Notes under the pieces: model-generated
What the model was told of the DNA's origin: nothing
Database searches by the model: none
The model's input: only the letters and a program-made list of their open reading frames with translations
Shown here: piece after piece, positions 1-9,016 of the stretch
Layout: every line of letters starts with the position of its first letter
How positions within the stretch are numbered: position 1 is the stretch's first letter
From: Paenibacillus ferrarius
GTDB lineage: Bacteria; Bacillota; Bacilli; Paenibacillales; NBRC-103111
Direction of reading: 5' to 3'
NCBI RefSeq assembly: GCF_002027705.1
Contig: NZ_MBTG01000023.1
Location: forward strand, 186,001-250,000
Length of the DNA stretch: 64,000 nt
Translations under genes and position numbers: made by a program

Positions 1-8
1 GCCTTCTC

Positions 9-2096
9 CTAGATAAAAAGCAAGCCTTGATCATCCCTTAATTGAATACGTGTGATGCTATCTGAAAGATCAGGTACGGAAATAGCGATTTCCTTGTCCG
101 AAAGGCGGGTCAATTCTACTGGGCTGCCTGCGCGGTAAATATGGATAAAATCAGCACGGCGATCCTGACGGCGGTGAAGCATTGCCGTAAGTGGCTGACT
201 CGGGTCGACAGCATCACCCGGTGTCCCGATAGCCAGCAGCTCATCGCCTGGCTGTACAAGCGCCGTATGGAACACGGTTGCCTCCGTATGAAGCGAAGCT
301 CCCAGCTCATAAGAGGCGTGCAGCTGAGCTGCGCCATTCCCGTCGGCCGCTTCAGAAGCAAGGTATTGACCGACAATGGGCAGCGGTCTTTCCAATTCAA
401 CGGCATCTGCGGGAGCATCCTGGGCTGCGATTAGAAGCGTGTAGACTTCGTCCATGCCATACGGCTGCTGCCCGGCTTTCGGCTCAACAACGGGATGCAT
501 CCACCACTCTATGCGCTTCGATTCTTCACCCGCCAGCTCGACTTGGAACCAATCGAGCAGCCACTCTCCCGTCAACAGCAAATGACGATTCATCGTGCAG
601 CCCTCGTAGCCGTCCGTAGACTGCAGCCAAGTATACACCGCTGTTTCTGTTACCTCATAGCGAACACAGCGCCCTTCATGAGGCGCTTGTGAGCGGCCAT
701 CCAGCGACACGGTATTGTGGCTGGCCGTTTCGGCAAACCACGATTTCCGCATGGACGAGCCGTAAGGCACCATCCCCAAATCGGGCGTCAAGGTTTGCGC
801 CTTGTGCATCAGCGTCAGATGCAGCTTGTCGTAGTGGCCGTGGGAACCGCCATGCTCGCCGAAATCGGCGAGGAACGACAGCGGGTTCCCCGCTGCACGG
901 CCAAGCACGAAGCCGGAGTCCGGCCAGAGCCGCGCCGGCCGTGGACCGGGCGAAGTAACGCCGGCGGCTTCGCCGGAGCCGTAGAGCAGCGCTTCGAGCT
1001 GCTCCCCGCTGGCAGCGCCCAGCTGCCGGTAAGCTTCGCGCAGCACCGGCGCGAGGCCGGCGATGCCGTAGATCGCGAGCCCCTGCTCCGCGATCTCGGC
1101 GATCTCGCGCGCGTAGGGATCGCGCGCGAGCGGCCCGTCGTGCAGCGCGGGCAAAGCGCCTTGGTCGTCGGCCATATCGGCCAAGACCTCGAGCATGCCG
1201 CGCATGGATTGTCCCTCTGCGCCGGTCGTGGCGTAGAGATCGATGCCGAACCGCTGCGCCATCTCCGCAGAGATCAAGTACGCCCGAAGAACGAAAACGT
1301 GATAATACGTGCTTCCCTCGAACTCCATCTGATCAGGCTTCACGCCGATCGATAGATGATGTTTGAAGCCGCCCTGGCCTTCAATGAGCGCCTCCAGCGC
1401 CGCTTGCTCCCCGCGAGCGGCGTAGACGCAAGACAATGACGCGTTCAGCCAAGCGGTGTAGTTGTTCTCCGCATTGTTCCGCTCATGAATAAGGATGTGC
1501 CGGTATTCTTCCATGCTCCCGGCGAGCAAGCCTAAGAACGCGTCGATCGCCGCTTGCTCTGCCGCCTCGAACGCAACCCCCTCATCGCGCAGCAATAAGT
1601 ACGCGCGAATCAGCGTCGTGGACCAGATCGCTTCCGTTAGCGCCTGGTGAAAAGCGCGCCCCTTCAGCATCCAGCTTTGCGCCTCCGGATGCACGGGATA
1701 AAGCGGGAACTGCTCGGCGTATTCGACGAGCAGTCTTTTGCTGAGCGACGCATAGGATACTTCGCCCAGCGCCGCATAAACAGCGGCGGCCTGCAAAGCC
1801 ACGCGAGCCAAAGACTGGTGCTTGAACACGAGCCAAGCACCGTGGTATTCCTCACCTTCAATGACGCAGCCATGCGGACAGTGAAATTCAGCCGCATCAA
1901 CTTGCAGCGGATCGAACGCCAGTTCGGTGTGGTGGCGTGGACAAACATACTGGTGCCACCATCCCCCAGGTTCTTTGGGAATCGAGAGGCTGCCTGCTTG
2001 CAGCAGCCCGTCGATTTCCTCTTTTAAACGTTGTGCTGTACGGCCTGCCCAAGTCAGTTGCTCCAGCTTTTCGCTTAGCCTCAGCGCCGTACTCAT
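9..2096 (-). CDS. heparinase II/III-like polysaccharide lyase
   Basis: A 695-residue protein without a visible signal peptide, so probably cytoplasmic and acting on imported oligosaccharides. Family signs are an all-alpha N-terminal half, a Cys/His pair pattern (CPRHH near 51-56, CPHGC near 73-77) that may bind zinc, NNYTAW at 211-216, EFEGSTYYH at 258-266, and a C-terminal beta domain with GGSHGHYDK and SHNTVSLDG. Known members cleave uronate-containing glycans by beta-elimination; the substrate cannot be read here. The start overlaps the stop of the upstream SDR gene by 4 bp, so the two are translationally coupled. Just past the stop the minus strand reads GGAGAAGGC, a ribosome binding site suggesting the operon continues outside the window. 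Family call is firm; substrate is unknown. Confidence 0.85.
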   Translation of the reverse strand: MSTALRLSEKLEQLTWAGRTAQRLKEEIDGLLQAGSLSIPKEPGGWWHQYVCPRHHTELAFDPLQVDAAEFHCPHGCVIEGEEYHGAWLVFKHQSLARVALQAAAVYAALGEVSYASLSKRLLVEYAEQFPLYPVHPEAQSWMLKGRAFHQALTEAIWSTTLIRAYLLLRDEGVAFEAAEQAAIDAFLGLLAGSMEEYRHILIHERNNAENNYTAWLNASLSCVYAARGEQAALEALIEGQGGFKHHLSIGVKPDQMEFEGSTYYHVFVLRAYLISAEMAQRFGIDLYATTGAEGQSMRGMLEVLADMADDQGALPALHDGPLARDPYAREIAEIAEQGLAIYGIAGLAPVLREAYRQLGAASGEQLEALLYGSGEAAGVTSPGPRPARLWPDSGFVLGRAAGNPLSFLADFGEHGGSHGHYDKLHLTLMHKAQTLTPDLGMVPYGSSMRKSWFAETASHNTVSLDGRSQAPHEGRCVRYEVTETAVYTWLQSTDGYEGCTMNRHLLLTGEWLLDWFQVELAGEESKRIEWWMHPVVEPKAGQQPYGMDEVYTLLIAAQDAPADAVELERPLPIVGQYLASEAADGNGAAQLHASYELGASLHTEATVFHTALVQPGDELLAIGTPGDAVDPSQPLTAMLHRRQDRRADFIHIYRAGSPVELTRLSDKEIAISVPDLSDSITRIQLRDDQGLLFI

Positions 2097-2860
2097 CGCA
2101 TCATCATCCCGCCATTGATTTCGATCGTTTCACCCGTTACATAAGCAGCCAGATCGGAAGCCAAGTAAAGCACTGCGCCTGCCACGTCATCCGGTGTTCC
2201 TTCCCGCTGCAGCGGAATGCCGTTGATCGTAGCTTGACGAGCCGTATCCGTCGTAAATGTCGCATGGAACATTGTATTGCCAATAAAACCAGGGGATACG
2301 TTGTTAACCGTAATTCCGCTGGCTGCTACTTCTTTCGCCAACCCTTTGGAGAAGGTCAACACCGCTGCTTTGCTTGCTGCATAAATGCTTGAACCCGGTC
2401 CGCCGCCATTGTGCGCTGCTACAGACGTCATGTTGATGATGCGGCCGCCGCCCTTGGCTTTCATGCCAGCCAGCACTCTTTTGGACATAAACACGGTGCT
2501 TTTCAAATTCACATCCATAATGCGGTCATACATCTCTTCGAACATCTCTGCATTCTGCACACGCTGTACGAGGTGACCTGCGTTGTTGACGAGAATATCA
2601 ATCGTACCGCCAAGCGCCTGCTCCACTTCATTAACAAGTCGATCGATTTGCTCCAAGTTCGTCACATCTGCCTGCACTAAGACAGCTTCGCCGCCTGCTG
2701 CTTGAATTTCCGCTACAACTTCCTGCCCCTGCGCAACGTTGTTCAAACAATTCACACCAACTTTAGCTCCATTGCTAGCCAATGCCAATGCGATAGCGCG
2801 ACCGATCCCTGCGTTAGATCCTGTTACAAGCGCAATCTTGCCCGTTAAATTGATGTTCAT
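2093..2860 (-). CDS. SDR family NAD(P)-dependent oxidoreductase, possibly a keto-uronate reductase
   Basis: 255 residues, the usual size of classical short-chain dehydrogenases. TGSNAGIG near residues 14-21 is the nucleotide-binding glycine motif, NNAG lies near 92 and YAASK holds the catalytic Tyr and Lys. GGAGG sits well placed before the ATG. The gene overlaps the heparinase-like lyase by 4 bp. Lyases of that kind release unsaturated uronates that rearrange to a keto-deoxy sugar, which SDR enzymes reduce in alginate-type pathways; such a role here is inference from context. A generic 3-oxoacyl-ACP reductase label would fit the sequence equally well. Confidence 0.8.
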   Translation of the reverse strand: MNINLTGKIALVTGSNAGIGRAIALALASNGAKVGVNCLNNVAQGQEVVAEIQAAGGEAVLVQADVTNLEQIDRLVNEVEQALGGTIDILVNNAGHLVQRVQNAEMFEEMYDRIMDVNLKSTVFMSKRVLAGMKAKGGGRIINMTSVAAHNGGGPGSSIYAASKAAVLTFSKGLAKEVAASGITVNNVSPGFIGNTMFHATFTTDTARQATINGIPLQREGTPDDVAGAVLYLASDLAAYVTGETIEINGGMMMR

Positions 2861-2939
2861 ATGATTTCCTCCATTTGGTTGTGTAGTTTGTTGTTGGTGT
2901 CTAGCAGCTTCTATTTCCGAATTTAGCGCCTATTTTGTT

Positions 2940-2969
2940 GGAATAAGAGTCCCTCGAGACTCTTATTCC
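2940..2969. terminator. hairpin between sensor kinase and SDR genes
   Basis: A perfect 12-bp stem (GGAATAAGAGTC / GACTCTTATTCC) with a 6-nt loop lies between the kinase stop and the SDR start. There is no T-tract on the minus strand, so partial termination or RNA processing is as likely as full termination. A run of nine C follows on the plus strand. Confidence 0.5.
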
Positions 2970-2998
2970 CCCCCCCACGGATGCCCCATCACGCCGAC

Positions 2999-4852
2999 TC
3001 AGCCGCGAATGCGAGGCCGCGCCGTCTCCGGCATGGTCATCGTCAAGCGGGTGCCTTGGCCCCAACCGCTGTCTACGGAGAGGCCGTAGGCTTCGCCGAA
3101 CACCATTTGAATCCGTCGGTGGACGTTCATCAGCCCGATGCCTCCACGCTCCAAGCTGCCCTTCCCTTCGACTTCTTCCGGTTCCGCCAACCGGTTCTCC
3201 TCCAGCTTCCTGCGAAGCTCAGCCAATTGTTCCGGCTTCATGCCGATGCCATTGTCTTCGATGAAGACTTGGAATAAACCGCCTTCTTTGCTAGCATCGA
3301 TGCGAATGTAGTGATACGACTCCACACCGTCAGGAAAAGCGTGCTGGAAAATATTCTCGATCAGCGGCTGCAGCGTCAGCCGGACCATTTTCTCGAGCAG
3401 CAGACTAGGCGGGATCGCTACGTCAATCTCGAATTCTTTGCCGGTACGATGCTGCAAAACAATCATATAATTGCGCACATGATTCAATTCATTGGCGACG
3501 GTTATTTCTTCTAAGTTGGTCTGCACGGAGTAGCGAAGCATGAAGGCCATGGCCTCCACCATCTCCGTAATTTCACTGGAATCCTGCACAATTGCATAGC
3601 AATTGATCGTTTCCAAGGTGTTATACAGGAAGTGCGGATTGATCTGCAATTGCAGCGACTGAAATTCCGCCCGCTGTCTCTCCAGCTTCGTTTCGCCTAA
3701 TTCCAGCGCATTTTTCTGCTGCTCCAGCTCAGCTTCATAGACACGCTCAATCATATCCGAGAGACGCGTTACCATCAGGTTATAGCTGTGAATGAGTCCG
3801 CCCATCTCATCAGTCCGGCCAATCTCGTCGATATACTGCCAGTTCCCCTTTTCCGTCTCCCGCATGCTCTCTTTCAATTCCCGAATAGGAGCGATAATGG
3901 AGCGGCCGAAGCGATAAGCGAGCCACAAGGCCACGACTAACGTAACCAAACCAACAATCAGCGTTGTCGTTCGGATCGTATCCGCAGGTCGGCGCAGCTC
4001 TTTTACAGGCATAGAAGCCACCAGATTCCAATCGGAGTAAGCCGATTTCCGCGACACAAACATACGTTCTTCCCCGTTATATTTATGAATGAACGTTTGA
4101 TTGCCGCTGGCCAGAATTAAGGATGACAACTCATCTTTCGGTTTGCGCTGACCCATCGTAGGCGGATAAATGTAGTTCCCGGTATCATCAACGATGAAGA
4201 AAAACCCTTCCTTGCCCAAGCTGACGCGGTCCCACGTCTTCGCAAGCTCCGCGAGCTTAATTTCTATAGCGGCAACACCGCGGTTCTCATCTCCATAAGA
4301 CGGTCCCCGCACCTTGCGAGCCATCGTGACAACAGAGCCCTGATCGACAGGGCGAATGCTCATATTGAGCAGGGCGATTTTGCCGTCACCCGCAATTTTC
4401 ATCAGGTTGTCGTATTGCTCCTGTACGAGCACCGGATCGAAGTTGAGCAGGTTCTGGTTCTCATAAATGACCGAGCGTCCATGCTGCCCAACGACATAAA
4501 TCATATTCAACTGTTTATATAAGGTAACGACGGACTGCACCGACGCCTCGGCAAATTTTTTGATTTTATCGGAGTAAACATAATATTCATAAGAATCATC
4601 CGGCTTCATTTCCATAAAAGACCGCACATCGGAGTTAGACGAAACCGTGTTGCTTAACAGCTCATAAGCCTGCAAATAGCTATCTGTCTGGTAGCTAGCA
4701 CTGTCGATCATTTGCTCCATATACTGCTTAACCTGACCATCAAGTGCCTTGGACGATTGGATATAGGAGAAAGCACCGACAGACAGCAGCGACAAGATGA
4801 TAACAATGAGAAAATACGAGTAGATTTGGCCTGAAAGCGTCTTTCTTCTCAT
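2999..4852 (-). CDS. YesM-type sensor histidine kinase
   Basis: 617 residues. A transmembrane segment lies at about 12-30, then an extracytoplasmic Cache-like sensor region, a second membrane segment at about 296-314, a HAMP linker to about 370 and a His-kinase domain with INPHFLYNTLE (phospho-acceptor His near 407). The ATP-binding part shows EDNGIGM and GIGLMNVHRRI. This is the architecture of kinases that pair with AraC-type response regulators beside carbohydrate transporters. The start overlaps the regulator stop by 4 bp (ATGA). It probably senses a sugar or a loaded binding protein and controls this locus; the ligand is unknown. Confidence 0.92.
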   Translation of the reverse strand: MRRKTLSGQIYSYFLIVIILSLLSVGAFSYIQSSKALDGQVKQYMEQMIDSASYQTDSYLQAYELLSNTVSSNSDVRSFMEMKPDDSYEYYVYSDKIKKFAEASVQSVVTLYKQLNMIYVVGQHGRSVIYENQNLLNFDPVLVQEQYDNLMKIAGDGKIALLNMSIRPVDQGSVVTMARKVRGPSYGDENRGVAAIEIKLAELAKTWDRVSLGKEGFFFIVDDTGNYIYPPTMGQRKPKDELSSLILASGNQTFIHKYNGEERMFVSRKSAYSDWNLVASMPVKELRRPADTIRTTTLIVGLVTLVVALWLAYRFGRSIIAPIRELKESMRETEKGNWQYIDEIGRTDEMGGLIHSYNLMVTRLSDMIERVYEAELEQQKNALELGETKLERQRAEFQSLQLQINPHFLYNTLETINCYAIVQDSSEITEMVEAMAFMLRYSVQTNLEEITVANELNHVRNYMIVLQHRTGKEFEIDVAIPPSLLLEKMVRLTLQPLIENIFQHAFPDGVESYHYIRIDASKEGGLFQVFIEDNGIGMKPEQLAELRRKLEENRLAEPEEVEGKGSLERGGIGLMNVHRRIQMVFGEAYGLSVDSGWGQGTRLTMTMPETARPRIRG

Positions 4853-5889
4853 GTACGAATGCCCATTTGTTGGCGGTACTCCGAAGGGAGACAGCCTTCA
4901 TACTTCTTGAATGTCTTCGTAAAATGGGGATGATCGGCGTAACCGACCTCTCCGGAAATGTCCGTGATGCGCCACTGCGGCTGTTCAAGCAGCTTCTTCG
5001 CCTTCTCCATCCGTCTGCGCGTGCGGTACTGCACAAACGTCTCTTGCGTGCTTTGTTTGAACAATTGGCTGAAATAAGAGGGATTCAGTCCGATGAAATC
5101 AGCCACTTCTTCTAACGAAACTTCCTCCGCGAGGTGGGTCTCGATGTACTGCTTGGCCTCCTCTACCGGGTCCTTCAGCTTCCCTTTGCGCTTCGCACGG
5201 AGCTCATCCAGATGTCCATGAACCGCTGCAATGAACCGGTACCACGCTTCCTGCTCATCAGCGGCACCTGTCAGATCCAGCTCGCCCTGCATGAGGTACA
5301 CATCGCGCACATTGAGTCTTTGGTGCAAAAGAGTGTGAATCTCTTGTAAAATATCTATCCAGCGATTGAGCTTCAATTTATACGTCTTCAACTCATCCTG
5401 AATTTCGCTGACAAGGCCTTTCAATTCCGCTTCTTGCAGCATCCAGACCGCATGTTCCATACGGCTTGCCCACTGTTCCAGCTTCGTGACTGCCACGAAA
5501 GTCTCTGAACTGACTTTGGTTTTGGTGCGGATCAGCTTCTCCAGCACGTTTTGGAAACCTTTGATATTAACGGGCTTCAGCAAGTACTCTTTTACCCCAT
5601 AGGAAACGCATTTCTGCGCATATTCAAAATCACCGAACCCTGAGATGACCACCACTTGGATATCTGCATCCATCTCGGCGACCCGTGCGCACAGCTCAAG
5701 TCCATCCATTTTGGGCATGCGGATATCAGTGAACAGGAAGTCGGGTCGTTCCTCCCCAATTCGCTGCAGCGCGACTACGCCATTCTCAGCCGTACGCAGG
5801 CTTTCGATCGGCAGTTCCGATTGTTCCACGAGCTTTTGCAATCCTTTGCGTATCATCGGTTCGTCATCGACAATGAGTATGCGATACAT
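4849..5889 (-). CDS. AraC-type response regulator (YesN-like)
   Basis: 346 residues. The receiver domain has acidic VDDE at 7-10 and phospho-acceptor Asp55 in FTDIRMPKMDG. The last ~100 residues are an AraC double helix-turn-helix containing SLEEVADFIGLNPSYFSQLFK. An AAGGGAG site stands 8 nt before the ATG. It overlaps its cognate kinase and follows the binding-protein gene after a hairpin at 5926-5952. Regulators of this family activate the adjoining transporter and catabolic genes; the conserved block upstream of both promoters of the locus is a candidate target. Confidence 0.92.
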   Translation of the reverse strand: MYRILIVDDEPMIRKGLQKLVEQSELPIESLRTAENGVVALQRIGEERPDFLFTDIRMPKMDGLELCARVAEMDADIQVVVISGFGDFEYAQKCVSYGVKEYLLKPVNIKGFQNVLEKLIRTKTKVSSETFVAVTKLEQWASRMEHAVWMLQEAELKGLVSEIQDELKTYKLKLNRWIDILQEIHTLLHQRLNVRDVYLMQGELDLTGAADEQEAWYRFIAAVHGHLDELRAKRKGKLKDPVEEAKQYIETHLAEEVSLEEVADFIGLNPSYFSQLFKQSTQETFVQYRTRRRMEKAKKLLEQPQWRITDISGEVGYADHPHFTKTFKKYEGCLPSEYRQQMGIRT

Positions 5890-5925
5890 GAGGAGGTCTC
5901 CCTTCTTACCCTTATGAAATGCCTG

Positions 5926-5952
5926 CTCCCCACGTGCACAGCACGTGAGGAG
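5926..5952 (-). promoter_or_regulatory. intercistronic hairpin after binding-protein gene
   Basis: CTCCCCACGTG and CACGTGAGGAG form an 11-bp stem with one mismatch and a 5-nt loop, between the binding-protein stop and the response-regulator start. There is no T-tract. Such hairpins often protect the abundant binding-protein message while limiting read-through; that role is inference. Confidence 0.5.
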
Positions 5953-5975
5953 ACGGTCATGCCCAGTTGCTGAGC

Positions 5976-7571
5976 TTATTTACGCGGCATCGACACAGTC
6001 GTACCGGAATCTTTGCTATTGAATTTCTCTGTGGCTTCCTTGATGACATCGTTGCCGCCTTTGGATTTCCACTCTTCCAATACTTTCGGCCAATCCGAAA
6101 TCGGTTCTTTGCCATACACCATTTTGACCATATGCTGCAAAAGAACCGGAGGCGCTTGGTCGGAAAGCGGTGAAATGTCCACGTTTTTCATTAATGAATC
6201 CAAGCGAGGCTCGAAGCTGATGCCGTCGCGGCCTTCATTTTTCAGCGTTGTATCATAGATGTTCATTAGCTTCTTGCCTTCATCCGTCAAACTAAGTGTG
6301 CCTTTATTATAAGTCGTATCTTGCACTAGCCACAAGAAGGATTGACGGTAACGCTCTTCATCGACGCCTGCGCTGTCTGTTGGGGCTTTGTAGTCAATTT
6401 TGCCGTCTACGGTTTTGAAGGTGTCGCCTTCGATCCCAAACGTGAAGAATTTCTCTGCTTCGTCCGACATCATCCAATCGAAGAACTTAATGATTTGTCC
6501 GGCATTTTTCACATTTTTATTGATGAAATAAGTCCGTGGCGCTGCGCCGTACAAGTAGTGACCGCCTTTGCCATCCGGGCCCGTTGGGGAAGGGATGATA
6601 GCAATACTGCCTGTTGGAACCGTTGTTTTCAGCTGTGTTTCCCATTGCAGCATTTCATTCGCGTTCATGGACCACATACCTGCTTTGCCCGCAAGGATCG
6701 TGTTCTTGAACACGGTCGCGTTGATCGTTGCAAATTCTTTGTTGATCAAGCCTTCGTCAAACATCGTTTTGTACGTTTGCAGCGCTTTCATCATATTCTC
6801 AGTATCGAAGAATTTCGGCAAGATTTGATCGCCTTGCTTCTCGAACATCGACAAGTACGGGAACACATCATAAGCGCCGAAGAAGGAATCGGCATATTTG
6901 AAGTTCTCGCGCCCCATGTAAGGGTTCTCTACGCCCATTTCCTTGAACTTGCGGAGTACGTTCATGTACTCATCTACGGTTTTCGGAACGCCTAGGCCGG
7001 CTTTATCCAGCAAATCCTTGCGCACGAAGATCGCGCGGCGGGACGGGTTGGACAAGTACTCCGGAATCGCGTAAATTTTACCTTGATACGTCACACTGTC
7101 CCAAGCATCTTTGGGGACCTTTTTCAGCAAGTTGGGGCCATATTGTTTGAGCAAATCATCCAAAGGCATGAATACGCCCGCTTTCACGGAACCCGCCATT
7201 TCCTTGCCGTTCACGCCGCCGCTGCCCTGTACAACGTCAGGAATATCGTTGGTTGCGAACATTTGGATCATTTTTTGCTCATATTCTTTGTGCGGAACCA
7301 ACACGATATTCATATCGGAGTTCGTGATCTCTTCTAGTTTCTTCACCCATTTATCTTGATTGATATCCGGTGATTTCTCCACATGTCCGAAAGCCAGAGT
7401 ACGCAGAGAGATGGAGAATTTCGTTTTCTCAGCAGGCTTCGTGCTGGCCGCACCAGCTGTTGCACCCGCAGCGCTTGATGCTTTCGGTTGTTCCGAAGTC
7501 TTGGAAGTACAAGCAACCAGCATACTGCTCAACAAGACAGCTGCCATCGTGGTCGGAATCCATTTTTTCAT
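5976..7571 (-). CDS. extracellular solute-binding lipoprotein of a carbohydrate ABC transporter (LplA/YtcQ type)
   Basis: 531 residues, typical of the long LplA-type binding proteins. The lipobox LVAC puts the lipidated Cys at 21, followed by a Ser/Ala/Thr-rich linker and an alpha/beta binding domain with GGHYLYGAAPRTYFINKN. It should capture an oligosaccharide outside the membrane for the permease pair at 9017-10877. No ATPase is encoded in the locus; this transporter class normally borrows a shared MsmX-like ATPase encoded elsewhere. It is transcribed from its own promoter region, a near copy of the one in front of the permeases, and is followed by the regulator and kinase genes. Confidence 0.9.
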   Translation of the reverse strand: MKKWIPTTMAAVLLSSMLVACTSKTSEQPKASSAAGATAGAASTKPAEKTKFSISLRTLAFGHVEKSPDINQDKWVKKLEEITNSDMNIVLVPHKEYEQKMIQMFATNDIPDVVQGSGGVNGKEMAGSVKAGVFMPLDDLLKQYGPNLLKKVPKDAWDSVTYQGKIYAIPEYLSNPSRRAIFVRKDLLDKAGLGVPKTVDEYMNVLRKFKEMGVENPYMGRENFKYADSFFGAYDVFPYLSMFEKQGDQILPKFFDTENMMKALQTYKTMFDEGLINKEFATINATVFKNTILAGKAGMWSMNANEMLQWETQLKTTVPTGSIAIIPSPTGPDGKGGHYLYGAAPRTYFINKNVKNAGQIIKFFDWMMSDEAEKFFTFGIEGDTFKTVDGKIDYKAPTDSAGVDEERYRQSFLWLVQDTTYNKGTLSLTDEGKKLMNIYDTTLKNEGRDGISFEPRLDSLMKNVDISPLSDQAPPVLLQHMVKMVYGKEPISDWPKVLEEWKSKGGNDVIKEATEKFNSKDSGTTVSMPRK

Positions 7572-7621
7572 GTATGCCCCTCTTTTCTTTTTGCAAATTG
7601 ATAACGAGATTACATCTTCAT

Positions 7622-7637
7622 TGTAAAAGCGTTTACA
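7622..7637. promoter_or_regulatory. cre-like palindrome in a second possible promoter
   Basis: TGTAAAAGCGTTTACA is a perfect 16-bp palindrome of the LacI/CcpA type. On the minus strand it lies between a possible -35 TTGTAA and -10 TGTAAT 18 bp apart, about 50 bp before the binding-protein start. CcpA-type catabolite repression is the obvious reading; a dedicated LacI repressor is possible. Confidence 0.5.
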
Positions 7638-7740
7638 AAATGCTGATATGGAATGCCTTTAGTTCGATTTGTCTTTTTTTTAGAATACTGTAAAAATTGG
7701 AGATTTCATGCAGAGATTAAGCAGCTTCTATACAAGTTTC

Positions 7741-7823
7741 GTCGACGTTATAGGTATATCCTACCCTCGTGAAACGCTTTCAACAATGGAATGCCTTATC
7801 ACTTGCTTGTGTTTTTTTTAGGT
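7741..7823 (-). promoter_or_regulatory. promoter region copy 1, upstream of binding-protein gene
   Basis: This block closely matches 10904-10985. On the minus strand both have TTGTTG (7781-7786), a 17-bp spacer and TAGGAT (7758-7763), with a cre-like palindrome (TGAAACGCTTTCA on plus, 7770-7782) filling the spacer. TATAAC slightly downstream is an alternative -10. The region further upstream (CATTCCATTG and an A-rich tract) is also conserved between the copies and may bind the locus AraC-type activator. The implied leader before the gene is about 180 nt. Confidence 0.6.
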
Positions 7824-7895
7824 TGGGCTCGAAAAAGCTTGTCAACTAAAAAGGATACCAACATAATAAAATAAATAAAAGTCGGAGGTTTGGCA

Positions 7896-8942
7896 ATGAC
7901 CAACTTACAGGCAACGAAGGAAGAATGGCAGCAGCTTTTTGAAACAACAATTCGATTTAAAAAACAAGCTCCCTGGGATTGGATGGAGGACGAGGATTAC
8001 TTTCTAATAACCGATCCCGATAGCGGCGAGCATGGTTGCTGTGTCGTGTTAGGGGCAGGCAGGATCAGTTATGGTCTCAATGTTTATATAGGTCCAAACG
8101 CACGGCTATTCCTGCAGGAATTGAGCGGTGTTAATGATCAGTTGGAGGATGATCAGCTTGAATTAATTCATTCGACGAGAGCCATCACCGTTAGTTTCGA
8201 GAATCGCGATCAGTTGGACAAGGATGATCTCCAATTAATCCGTGACCTTGGTTATAAATTCCGCGGTGCTCAGGCTTGGCCGCAATTCCAAAGCTATGAG
8301 CCTGGCCTCTTGCCTGCTGAGTTGAATGGACCAGAAGTTAGATTTCTTAGAACTGCCTTAGAGCAAACCATGCATGTAGCGGATCGGTTCCGAGAGAATC
8401 ATGAATTGTACTTTGAACATGACCAAACGGATGAAGGGACTGGTGAAAAACGTCTGCATCGCGTCCCGGAGATCACATCCTCGGGTGTCACTTGGTCAGA
8501 TACGTGGCTTCCTTGGCTGGAAGAGGGGGACTTTCTAACCCCTTACGTGTATCCTAACGAACTGCAGCTTCGCCAATTAGCTAAAAGTTTGAAGAAATCA
8601 ACAGAGATCTGGCATTCCGACTTTCAATACATTTCCCAAGCATTCGGCGAAAAGGATGAACGAGGAAGCTATCCTCGATTGAGTCTATGGATGAACGCTT
8701 CAGCCGATTTTGTGATGGCTGGCGGATTGGCGGGTAACCATAATTTCATTCAAGCCTATGTGGAACAGCTGCTCAATTTGCTCAAGGAGTCTGACCATAC
8801 ACCAGCTTCCATACAAGTAAGCTCCAAGAAAGCATATCTCGCTTTGAAGGACACTGCTGATAAGCTGGGCATTAAATTGCAATTCAATTTCGATTTGCCT
8901 GAGCTTCAAATGGCTTTCAACGAGATCGAAAATTCCATATAG
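7896..8942 (+). CDS. uncharacterised protein, DUF7309/DUF6930-like
   Basis: 348 residues, soluble, acidic, with no signal peptide or membrane segment. I chose ATG 7896 because GGAGG at 7884-7888 stands 7 nt before it; a TTG at 7890 is too close. The N-terminal part (TIRFKKQAPWDWM, then GCCVVLGAGRISYGLNVYIG) and the C-terminal part (LSLWMNASADFVMAGGLAG) resemble, from memory, a family named only by DUF numbers. It sits alone on the plus strand between the halves of the transporter locus and shares no direction with them, so it is probably a later insertion unrelated to sugar uptake. Confidence 0.7.
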   Translation: MTNLQATKEEWQQLFETTIRFKKQAPWDWMEDEDYFLITDPDSGEHGCCVVLGAGRISYGLNVYIGPNARLFLQELSGVNDQLEDDQLELIHSTRAITVSFENRDQLDKDDLQLIRDLGYKFRGAQAWPQFQSYEPGLLPAELNGPEVRFLRTALEQTMHVADRFRENHELYFEHDQTDEGTGEKRLHRVPEITSSGVTWSDTWLPWLEEGDFLTPYVYPNELQLRQLAKSLKKSTEIWHSDFQYISQAFGEKDERGSYPRLSLWMNASADFVMAGGLAGNHNFIQAYVEQLLNLLKESDHTPASIQVSSKKAYLALKDTADKLGIKLQFNFDLPELQMAFNEIENSI

Positions 8943-8979
8943 GAAATCTACCTTTCGTGAATAGGTAATAAACCCTAAA

Positions 8980-9009
8980 AAGGAACCGTCCCCAAGAGGA
9001 CAGTTCCTT
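8980..9009. terminator. bidirectional terminator between convergent genes
   Basis: AAGGAACCGTCC and GGACAGTTCCTT form a near-perfect stem (one mismatch) with a 6-nt loop between the plus-strand unknown gene and the minus-strand permease, flanked by A-rich and T-rich bases. Confidence 0.75.
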
Positions 9010-9016
9010 CTTCGCC

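Noticed and set aside
717..1355. 212-codon plus-strand frame inside the first lyase gene
   Set aside because: Antisense shadow in a GC-rich part of a well-supported lyase gene; no family resemblance.
2968..2977. C-tract as a phase-variation switch
   Set aside because: Nine C lie between genes after a hairpin and not in a coding region or promoter spacer, so no switching mechanism is apparent.
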